A stretch of DNA of 64,000 nucleotides from Agarophyton chilense (taxonomy: Eukaryota; Rhodophyta; Florideophyceae; Gracilariales; Gracilariaceae), in assembly GCA_030374765.1 (NCBI GenBank), contig JARGXX010000100.1, positions 1,488,001 through 1,552,000 on the forward strand, in the 5' to 3' direction. A model generated the notes under the pieces. That model saw only the letters and a list, made by a program, of their open reading frames with translations, was not told the origin of the DNA and did no database searches. A program made the translations under genes and the position numbers. Each line of letters begins with the position of its first letter. Position 1 is the first letter of the stretch. This document shows, piece after piece, positions 55,160 through 64,000 of this stretch.

Positions 55160-56990
55160 ATGGTGTAGTTCGATTCTTTGCGCTTCGACTTTTGCAGGAC
55201 ACAAACTATTTCACAGTTATTCGAAATACGAACTAAAACTTCCGAGATTTATTGTCTCGCGCAACGTATCTCAGTAACATCTTGTACGGGGAAAAGAAGC
55301 TAAGTAGCTTCGAAATTGCGCGTAGTTATGCGCTTTCTATTATTGGACTCCTGCAGCAACAATTTTATATACATTTCTTCGAAGCTAACCCAGAACAGGT
55401 CGCTCGCAGGGCTATTTAATCACTTCAAGGAACTCGAAATCCCCTTACTATACTAGAGTCGCGCTGTCGCAGCGTAACTTCGGTATATTACTTCAAGAAG
55501 GGACCGAAAGCAGAAATATGAAAGTTAAGTTACGCTCGGGAAGCCAAACAAAATTTGTTTTTGCTTGTCGAGCAATGATCACTGTGGGCCACAAATCCAT
55601 GGGGCCTATGAACATATAAGGCCGGCACCGGAGTCCTCACTTTTTCTCAAGCTCGGCCAAATGAGACATCGGTACTCAGCTTCTTACTCAATATTGGCGG
55701 AAGACAGTCTGAAAGAGAATAGTGATTGCAAAAAAACTAAGGAAACTGTTGAAGAGACCCTTAATGCAGACGGAGTCGTACAACATGTCACACCAGAAAT
55801 TTCTTCCGTTGATAAGCGCAGAAGCCTAATATATGTCCCTAACGATAAATCCATGCTTTAGTCGTCTCACTTTTCCGTGATAACCCTCCTCTCAGGAGGC
55901 AAAACCGAGGCTCCCGACAATCCGAGAGAGGATATTGAGGTGCCTTGCAATCCGCCCCGGTCCGAAAAGGATATTGGATAGACAACTATTGTGACTCCAA
56001 ACATCCTAATATATTTAGACAGTTCTGAACAGACCATTCTCCGTCAGGCCAAAGAGATACTTGGCGACAATCATGTGTCGGAATCACGCCTTCAGTTCCT
56101 TCTGCAGTGGATCGTTGACAAAGCTATCGCAAAAGGAAAAAGGTGTCTACGAAAGTTGTTACGAGGAACTTCGAAGGGCAATTCTCCCTCTCTATGCGAA
56201 CCTCGTATCCTTTTACCACTTCTTTCATGTAAAACTTTATGAGAAAAAAGGGAAACTTCGGCTAAACTGCAGAATTGTGCCTCATGGAAACCGAGAATGC
56301 GACAAAGACTTGATCCGGAAGGACTCCCAATCCGCACAGTTACCCATTACTCGGCTGGTTCTATCGATAGCTCCAAACGCTTTGTGTTCCTTGGCTACAA
56401 TCGATATCAAAAGAGCCTATCTCTGGAGCTGGAAACTGTGCAGAGATGTATATATGATTCCTGCGAAGGGATAGGCGCCGAGAGATATGATTTGGAAGAT
56501 ACTTTGCCACACATAGGGTCTTTTGAAGTCCGGGATACTTTTGCAACTGACGATCGAGAAGTGGTTATTCGAAAAAAAGTTTCACGCAGTGTCAGTTTTG
56601 TCTCAAATCTTCTCGCTTCATACGAAGAACAATAGGATTGAATTGGTACTAGCCAACGTTTTGGATGAAATTCTTATTGCCAGTTTCAGAATCTCAATCA
56701 ACTGGTACTATAAGAAGTTATCCACTTGATTTGATTTTGGCAAATTTTAATGTGAACCACAGCTCATCTTCAACAGACTTCGTATCACCCGCCATCAAGA
56801 TGGCTCGGTTTCAGCGACTATGGCTGAGTATATGGGAACCATTCACACACTTGATATCACTCGAACTCACCGAAATCAGTTCAATGACCTATGCCTCGCT
56901 GATGAATGCTCATAATTCCTCGGTTCAACGGGAGCACTTAAATACCTTTGTCACGGAGAACTTCCACAGACGGCGTCTGCTGTAAGTTAT
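55160..56990 (+). pseudogene. CopE integrase C-terminus and reverse transcriptase
   Basis: Directly after the duplication ATGGT the integrase resumes: VVRFFALRLLQDTNYF, LLSRATYLSNILYGEKKLSS, and FKKGPKAE after a frameshift. RT follows (KGKLRLNCRIVPHGNRECDK, CSLATIDIKRAYL, and VLDEILIAS where copia elements have YVDD), spread over several frames with stops. It ends at 56990, where GypA2 begins. The integrase-before-RT order supports copia classification; the RT active site looks degraded (LDE). Confidence 0.65.
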
Positions 56991-57443
56991 TGTAACGCAT
57001 TGACAGTTGGGTAAGCGTACGGATCTCGACCGGTGGTAGCGTGGTAGAGCGGGTCCTAATTTTCGTATCATTGACGGAGGCACTCCCAGAGTAATTGGTG
57101 CAATGGGCTGGCATCTACTGCGTCGTCCTATTCGAATTGGTGGGAGCTACGAAAACCTTTGCTTGAAGACCAATTGGTGCAACTAATATACCAAAGGGGG
57201 TTATTTAGTATCCTATCGGTGCCTACCTTACTGTAAGGGAGAAGCGTCACCCGAGCCAAGTAAATAGTAGTGGCAAGGTGCTTAGATCTCCATGGCACTG
57301 TAATGCTCATCTACTTACAATAATTAGAATAAATTAATAATCTACATGAGTCCAGCTGAGGTCGGCCAGCCCACGTGGTGTCTGTAAGATCTCTCAGGGC
57401 CCGGCGGCTTACAGAGCTCAACCGTTATCGTCGCTCCTTGACA
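56991..57443 (-). repeat. GypA2 3' LTR
   Basis: 453 bp, aligned end to end with the GypA 5' LTR at 43762-44206. It is the most complete 3' LTR of the family in this window. Confidence 0.85.
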
Positions 57444-57990
57444 TGTCTCCCTCCTTAAGATTCGACTGTCATGGCGAAGTCTAGATTACCTCATTATTGA
57501 CACAGGGGACGTTAGCGCTCAGTCGCTCCCAGGACCATTGGGCGCGACGGGACGTCGCGTCGTCATCACCTGCGGGTATACGAGGCAGCGTGAACGGACC
57601 ACTGGCGCCAGGGTGGCAATTAATTTGCCTAAGGAATGCAACTCCCGCGCACCGTGGACACTGGCCTTGGGTACATCGCCGGCGTATTCCTCTTGGGTTG
57701 GTATCGTGATGATCCCTTGGCTCATGCTCCCCTGATGGTGATTGGGGCCGTCTTTGGTCTCCTCTCTTCCTTTGGCGACCCTCCGCGCTTTGTCCACCGT
57801 GGTTTACGCCTGTCAATCCGATAAGATTAATTACGCTCGTCTTCTCATCGTGCTAATTTTCCATTGGTCTCGTGCGATGCCAAACTCGCCTGTTAAGCCT
57901 GTCGGATACGCCGTTCTCCCTCCGGACTATGTCCCTTCCGTTGTATTTCTTATCCATTTTCCGGCAGACCAGTCTGTGGGCAGCGGAACC

Positions 57991-58646
57991 ATGGATTCGA
58001 ACAACCAAGCGGGGAGCTCCTCTGGGTAACAAAAAGCCTACGAACGTCCCGGTGATCGCTATGACCATGCCATTGGACGAAACCCACGGGCAGTACGTCG
58101 TGCCATTCTTTCGTCATCTTTGGAAAAATACCAAAGGTTCTGTTCGGTTATATGTATCTCTACGCCCGGAGGTTCGCGACGATACCCGATTTTTGAAGGG
58201 GCTGTAAGAACGCGCGCAGCGTCTCGTGGTACAAACGGTGGTTACATTGTCATGTGGATCCACGTTCGGCGACGCGCTGTTGAACCCTCATCAAAGTGGA
58301 AATGCCGTACGTCGGCTGCGAGGAGAAAGCCCAGTACCAGTTGAGGGTTAACAAACGACTTTCGGACCTATACACGGACTTCATTTCGCATCATGTGAGA
58401 TTTCCTCCGGCGGGTTACAAACTCTTGGCGCTCATGTGCATCCGACCGACGTATGACCGCCTGTTATGGATGTCCAATAGGGTCTATTGGAACGAGATGT
58501 ATGAGTCCGATAGTCCTTTGCGTCAATCCCTTGGGTTCTTCTTTTGTTGGCACCAGGTCGAGTTTCACGACATGAGCGCAGACACACGTCTTCCGTTGTA
58601 CCTTTCGCTTCTTCACTTGAATGAGAACCAATGGGACATGTATTAA
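57991..58646 (+). pseudogene. GypA2 extra reading frame, opposite strand
   Basis: ATG 57991 (MDSNNQAGSSSG) starts a frame opposite to the element's coding strand. After one TAA at 58027 it stays open to 58344 (ERPGDRYDHAIGRNPR, RRAILSSSLEKYQRF). In a shifted frame a 116-codon ORF follows (58296-58646) with NKRLSDLYTDFISHHVRFPP and LGFFFCWHQVEFHDMSADTR, well-composed and globular-looking. The 5' piece is conserved in GypA (37618). I recognise no family. Confidence 0.4.
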
Positions 58647-58919
58647 CGTGTATCGCCGCTCCTTTTGGTTCCCACGCCGTCTGTGAAGGCGTACCACTCG
58701 TCTCAACTCATTGGCAACGACGATGACCGAAGGTCTTGGCTGGCCTGGTAGGTACTCCTCGTTTAGCTCGGCGTACTGTCCCTTTTGACCTTCCTGGATA
58801 CCGCGAAGTACACAGTCCGTGGCAATGTCCGTTTGTAGGATTGGATGGGATGGTACGAAGGGAACATACCCCGTCCTCGAGGTCCCCTAGTCCAGCTCCC
58901 AGACATCATGATTGTTGGC

Positions 58920-59630
58920 TGTTGACCCTGTGCTGTCACTGAAAACCAAAAGTGCAGGGGGGCATGGGCTGTTTTGGAGGGTGCCTCTGGAAAAGCGCAT
59001 ATGCGTGTCAGTCGGATCTCAACGTGAACTCGGGCTGTGATTGGCTACGGTAAATGTGCACATGCAATGTGGTGTGTACAAGTGGTATGGCACTATTGGG
59101 ATTTTCTGGAGTACACGTGTGTACGTTGTCTACTTGTACTATTGTGCACGCTATCCAGGATGTCCAGCTGGTGTACTATGCACACGTCTCACAAGGTGTA
59201 ATGAATGTACTTGGAGAGGAGCGTGTCATGTGTATTACAGAAGACTTGGTGTACTGTGCTGGAAGGTGAACGTGTATGGAGGCGGATTGCAAGAAGCGTG
59301 TGCTGGCATATTGAATTTGTGCACACGTCAGTGTAATGATGTGCTGTGCACTGTTGTATTGCCTTGCTCTGTGATGCAATGAACTTCGGCTAGGGTTAAT
59401 GTCGTGCTTGAATATGACTGGTAGTATTGGATGTCCCTGCTCTGTAGTCTAGGGTTTACTCTGGGTTGTCGTCTATTTGGCATACGTTTTTTGAGTTGTA
59501 TATAAGTGAGAGATTAAGCGCCTCCAAATAAATCCGAGCCAGAGCTGGCGAACTTTCCTTTCATCCCTCAACCTTTCCTTCAGCCTTTCCCTTTCCATCA
59601 ATCATAACTAATAAAACCTCAAAAAATCAT
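58920..59630 (+). repeat. Copia-type LTR, plus orientation
   Basis: It starts TGTTGACCCTGTG. The first ~145 bp align with the CopF LTR read from 60015 on the minus strand (AAAACCAAAAGTG, GCGCATATGCG, CTCAACGTGAA, GATTGGCTAC). A TATA box GTATATAAG at ~59497 and AATAAA-type signals at ~59528 and ~59608 fit a promoter and R region. A TGTGTAC-rich middle produces a spurious Cys-rich ORF (59041-59382). The 3' border is approximate. Confidence 0.55.
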
Positions 59631-60015
59631 CCAAAGTGGTGCGCCAATGCCAACCGCCCCGCGCAGCCCAGATTCGGCTGTTACGGCCAAACCCAATATC
59701 CAGCCCCCATTCGCACATTCTCTGCAACTGCATAGCCCGTGCTCATTCAGCGCTCTCGTCCAATCAGATCGCTCCACTTGGGCCGAAGCCCCAACACGCC
59801 CCATTAGAGCCAGAACACTTGTCCACACCACGTTGCATGAGGGCATTTGCAGTAGCCAATCAGATGGCCGTTTCACGTTGAGATTGAGATGAGGCGCATA
59901 TGCGTTTTTCCACGGAGGGTGTCCAAAAGTGCCCATGCTTAAATCCACTTTTGGTTTTCCACTATTTCCAAGCTTCCCAGGAGGTCGGAGTGGCTGTCGA
60001 CCTAAATACTCAACA
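59631..60015 (-). repeat. CopF 3' LTR, probably truncated
   Basis: On the minus strand it starts TGTTGAGTATTTAGG at 60015, overlapping the pol stop codon and preceded by a purine-rich tract (GTCGAGGAGGA). It meets the oppositely oriented LTR near 59630, so the two form an inverted pair. Confidence 0.55.
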
Positions 60016-63000
60016 GTCCTCCTCGACTGCTCCTCCAAGTTCGACGCGCTTCATATTGTTGTCATGGAGGACAGGCGTCAGTGGCTTCGTAAGAATGTCT
60101 GCGTCATTGTCCTCACCAGGAACGTAAATGAAGATTAAAAAAGATTTCTTAACCAGATCTCGGATGAAGTGCAGCTTCACGTCGATGTGCTTCGCGCGAC
60201 CCAACGGAAAGCGCTCACCAGTTGCCCAATCAATTGCACACTGGTTGTCCGAACGCACAGGCACTGCTGCATCGACTTCCAATCCATTCTCACCAAGCAC
60301 ACGCACTAACCAAATGAGCTCCTGCACGGCTAAGGTCAATGCGTAGTACTCGGCCTCACCAGTAGATAACGCAACGGATGCCTGTTTCCTTGAACCCCAA
60401 ACACATGTGGCCGATCCAAGCTTCACCACGAATCCCGACATGGACTTGCTATCCACCTTGTCTGCAGCGAAGTCGGAGTCAGCATACACGTCCAAGTCGC
60501 AAGAGCCAGCGCGGTAGTGCAGAGTGTGCCCAGAAGTGCCTGGTAGGTAGCGCAGCACGCGCTTTGCAGGCCTGTGACAATAGGCCGTTGGTGATTTCTG
60601 GAAGCGAGCCAAGATAAGCACTGGCGCAAGTATGTCCAGGCGAGTGCGCAGCCCCAAGTACAACAGCGAGCCAATGACTTGCTGGTACAATTGCGGGTCC
60701 TGGATGGACTTTTCTTCCTCAGCCGCCCAACTGGTAAAGAATGACTCCACCATTGGTGTGCACGCCGGCCTCGATCGTACAAACCCAAATCGTCGCAACA
60801 CGCTTTCCGTGTACACAGACTGGCCAAACGTCAGCTGGAGAGGGCCACCATCGGCATCCAAAGTCCATTTCAACTCAACACCGAGGAACAGACTCACGTC
60901 ATCAGCCATGCGAAGATCGTAGAAAGACTTGAGCTCCTCCACAATTGCACGCCGTTCGCTGGCACAGGTGGTGAAAATCAGGAGGTCACCAACATACACC
61001 AACACGAAGGCATCCTCATTGCGGTCATTGCGTCGGCGAAACACACATGGGGCACTGGGTAATTCTTCGAAACCCATGCTTTTCAGGTCTGCGCATATTT
61101 CTTATGCCATGCCAATTGTGCCTGCTTGAGCCCATAGATGGCCTTGAGGAGTTTGAGGCAGCGGGAAGTGTTCCCAGGTATGCCGCGAGGGGACATGACC
61201 CACACATCTTCCCCGAGCTCTCCATTGAGGAACGCCGTCTTCACGTCTACTTGAGCCAGAAACATGCGCAAGCACAACGAGAGGTACAGAAAACTGCGAA
61301 CCAGGGTGAACGACACCATTGGGGCATATGTTTCCAAGTAGTCCTCACCATATGTTTGGTGGTTTCTGCCAGCCACTACCCGAGCCTTGAAACGTTCAAC
61401 TGATGCATCGGCATTGCGCTTCACCTTTAGAATGACATGCGTGGGCAGTGGTTGCGAGGCAGGAGAGTCGTCTGGTGTCTTGGTATCCTTGGACTCCAAT
61501 GATTCAAACTCGGCGTCAATGGCTCCTTGCCACATATCACGCTCCTCCGGAGTGGCGGACATGGCCTCCTTCAGTGTTGGTTCATCGCTGGTGGTGACGT
61601 TGATGTTCGTAGTACACTGCGCAGATCCAGCCATGAACCACTTGGGAGGTTGACGACGAGTGCGACGCGTGTACCGAGGTTCCTGATCGGGTGTGGAGAA
61701 TGTGTCAGGATCGTGTGAGGACCCTCCATCATCACTATCGGCGCCGTCCACATCGTCTTCGTCACCATCAGAGTCGGAGTCGGACTCCACCAACAGAGGA
61801 ATGGGGTCTTGTTGCTCGTTGGTCTGGTCTTCGAAGTCCACTTCATCGACAGAGAAACCTTCCGAGACTTCACCAGTAGTCCCCTCAGAGCCCATCAGTG
61901 ACACATAATCATCATCCGACGCACTCTCGTCATCCATATAGTTGGATAGAACTGGTATGCCGGGGAACCTAGACTCATCAAAAGTCACATGCCGGGACTT
62001 CACAATGCATGGGGTATCATCATCACCAGTGACTAGTACCTTGTAGACACCATGCTCAAGAGTCTCCAAGTACACTCCCTCAAGAGCACGCGACTCGAAC
62101 TTGGGTCCACGAGGGGTCCTGAGCACAAATGCGGTACATCCAAACACACGCACGTGCTTCAGTGACGGCCTGTTTCCAGTAACTAAAAAGTAAGGAGTAT
62201 CATCAACTGTAGAATGTTGCACACGGTTGCGTACGTATAGGGCATGCTTCAACGCAAATGGCCACAAACAATCAGGTAAGTTGGCCTGGATGAGAAGCGA
62301 CCGAGCAGCTTCCACCATGGTTCGGTTGATGCGCTCCGCAATGGCGTTGTGTTCTGGAGTATATGGAGCTGAGAAAAAAGTGTGCCCATGCTCTCCGCCC
62401 AGTTTGTGCTGCAGTTCAACATATTCCGCTGCTCCATCGGAGTGGACACCACGAATTTCTGCACCTCCAAGTCGTTTCAACTTGGCTGCCACACTGATGA
62501 ACACATCGATCAGAACACTGCGGGGCATCATCAAACCGAGAAACACAAAGAGTGAAGGGTCATCCAAGAATGTACTTGCGTACCGGAACCTGTCTGGGAA
62601 GGAGATCACCACAGGTCGAACAATATCCGAATGCGCTTTGTCACCAACAGCGGCGGCATGTTGGAAGTGACCCGGAAATGGTAGCTTGTGAGCCCTGCCA
62701 AGACGACAGGCCCTGCATACGTCCTCCATTACAGACAGCTGTGGGACACCATCGGCATACTTGTGCACCGACTGTAGGTCTCGCACGTTCATATGCGCAA
62801 GCCGTCGGTGCCAAAGCTCGGTGTCCGTCTGTCGAGCCACTAATGCCACCGCCGGTGAGGTATGTAGCATAAGTTGCGGAAGCATGTACATGCCAGACTC
62901 GGCATCACGGTAACCACAACCCAATTCCAACCCATTGGACTCAAGCATCAAACTCACATGGAGACGAGAGAAGTAAGAGTCAATACCTTTGTCGGCCAAG

Positions 63001-63407
63001 CATCCAGTGGACACCAAGTTGTATCCCAAACTCGGTAAAAGCAGCACAGTTGTGAGCCGTAGATTTGCATTCCCGAAGGGAAGGAGCACATCTCCGCATC
63101 GAGTGCCTACCACTGTAGTGTTGTCGGCGAGCATAACCGTCCTTCGGTCACAAGAGTGCAATGAACCAGATATGAACGCCATCTCCGAATGGAAGCAATG
63201 CACAGTCGCATCACTATCATCATAAGTGTTCAAATCCTTTGGGGGAACTATGGTGGTTTTGTAGACTGCTACACCAGCGATTTCCACCCTTCCCGACTTA
63301 GCAGATGACTTGACGGATCCACCACCTGCACCCACTTTCTTTGAATGAGACGAAAGATTTTCGATGATGCTTTGCAGTAGGTGGTTGTCAGGGTTGTCCG
63401 GATTCAT
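60010..63407 (-). pseudogene. CopF Pol: protease, integrase, RT, RNase H
   Basis: Two long frames, 63407-61083 (774 codons) and 61077-60010 (355 codons), are separated by a 1-bp frameshift (..KKYAQT* against DLKSMGFEELPSAP). Protease-like region DDSDATVHCF, where DSG is expected. Integrase zinc region WHRRLAHMN..CRACRLGRAH, then AHSDI, GVHSDGAAEY and NAIAERINR for the catalytic triad. An acidic Asp-Ser linker, then RT with RFKARVVAGRNHQTYGEDY, QVDVKTAFLNGEL and YGLKQAQLAWHKK. The active site reads YVGD instead of YVDD, so RT should be dead. RNase H has YADSDFAADK, STGEAEYYAL, VRSDNQCAI and ADILTKPL. Confidence 0.9.
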
Positions 63408-63935
63408 GAAACAGCAATCCTGAGTGTGTCCATCACGGTAGCAGAATGTGCAATGGTGACCATTGCTACTGCCGAAACGATCCGAAGAAATTGACTTCAG
63501 GGCCAGGGCAAGTGCACGAGCGGTAGAATCAAGGTCAGATTGGTCATCCTACTCATCGCCACCGTTTCCTGAGACAGATTTGGCGCGTTCGGTGGTGTCA
63601 AAATGTCGACCGCCTTTGTTCTTGCCCCTCTTCTTCCGACGAGAGCTTCACCCTGGTGGCTTCGTTGTCACTTGCTTTGCCTTACACTCATCGATGAGCG
63701 TGGTAGCAGCATAATCTCATGTGAGCTCAGCGATGTCCTTGGTGCGAAGAGCCGCCGCCGTGGTCTCCAAAGCGCAGTTAGGATATATGGAAGCGAGCAA
63801 CATCGGGGCCTTGTGAGATTCCTGTATAGCCGCATCTTTTCCCATACGCTCCAATTGAGAGAACAGAGATGTGTACTGGTATACATAACTAGCAATGTTC
63901 TGTCCATTGTACGCCATGCGGAACAGCTCAAATGA
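63408..63935 (-). pseudogene. CopF Gag, C-terminal part, window edge
   Basis: In the same frame as CopF Pol. It contains NIASYVYQYTSLFSQLERMG, a TGA at 63717 where the family has Trp (AELT*DYAATTL), two further stops, a basic KKRGKNKGG stretch and a zinc knuckle CTFCYRDGHTQDCC just before pol. The N-terminus and 5' LTR lie beyond the window. Confidence 0.75.
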
Positions 63936-64000
63936 AGGTAGTCAGCCTTGACAATTTACTATGGTCGTCGGCGACCGTCATTGACAACTATAACTACCTT

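Larger units (their letters stand above)
56991..58700 (-). mobile_element. GypA2: second GypA copy, 3' end only
   Basis: A 453-bp LTR (56991-57443, TGTAACGC..CTTGACA) is followed on the plus strand by the region that in GypA lies between pol and the 3' LTR. On the minus strand the sequence just before the LTR is AAGGAGGGAGACA, a clear polypurine tract, which fixes the orientation. It interrupts CopE at 56990 (left flank GTTAT). The right end is undefined; homology to GypA fades near 58110 and no pol is recognisable. Confidence 0.7.

Noticed and set aside
57481-57816. Minus-strand ORF of GypA2 between LTR and pol
   Set aside because: Not conserved in frame in GypA, and rich in Arg/Gly as expected from GC-rich non-coding sequence. 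The plus-strand frame is better supported.
59041-59382. 113-codon Cys-rich ORF
   Set aside because: Composition follows a TGTGTAC-rich LTR segment; no signal peptide, and it lies within the LTR defined by homology to CopF.
1-64000. CRISPR array, bacterial operon or phage content
   Set aside because: No regularly spaced direct repeats with unique spacers, no ribosome-binding-site-led gene runs, and the presence of LTR retrotransposons and splice-like signals indicates eukaryotic DNA.

Overview
This window is eukaryotic nuclear DNA dominated by transposable elements; about two thirds is recognisable element sequence in various states of decay. I favour a multicellular red alga. The reasons are mostly intron-free genes scattered between retrotransposon nests, Ty1/copia and Ty3/gypsy (chromovirus) elements, and a secreted cysteine-repeat protein of a style I associate with florideophytes. 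That placement is inference; the sequence itself only proves a eukaryote with LTR retrotransposons. No bacterial operons, rRNA, tRNA genes or CRISPR arrays were found. Element names used here (Cop1, CopG, CopE, CopD, CopF, GypA, GypA2, GypC, ChrB) are local labels.

Left part (1-20.8 kb): a decayed tnp2-type (CACTA-like) transposase on the minus strand, an unidentified broken reading frame beside it, relics with zinc-binding motifs, a cluster of ten CGCCATT motifs, a decayed copia relic (Cop1) with an insertion in its gag, two copies of a ~488-bp palindrome-ended MITE-like element (one split by a 1.7-kb TG..CA insertion with a perfect 5-bp target duplication), dispersed repeats, and a C2H2 zinc-finger gene at 18.2 kb.

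Gene island (20.6-25.8 kb): two credible host genes on the plus strand, a 510-residue secreted cysteine-repeat protein with a TATA box, and a ~500-residue membrane protein with three hydrophobic segments.

Right part (27-64 kb) is a Russian doll. A copia-order relic (CopG) is followed by a second copia-order element (CopE). CopE is split twice: its gag by a complete copia element CopD (229-bp LTRs, ATTTG duplications, tRNA-iMet anticodon-arm primer site), and its integrase by an 18.4-kb block bounded by the two ends of a chromovirus (ChrB). In both cases removing the insert and one copy of the target duplication restores the CopE reading frame. Inside ChrB lie a minus-strand Ty3/gypsy element (GypA) and a truncated minus-strand relative of ChrB (GypC). 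CopE resumes at 55.16 kb and is cut again by a second GypA copy (GypA2). The window ends in a minus-strand copia element (CopF) that runs off the edge.

Most element genes keep long reading frames interrupted by stop codons, many explainable as C-to-T changes. The most interesting feature is that both Ty3/gypsy families carry, between pol and the 3' LTR, an extra reading frame on the opposite strand with no function I recognise.
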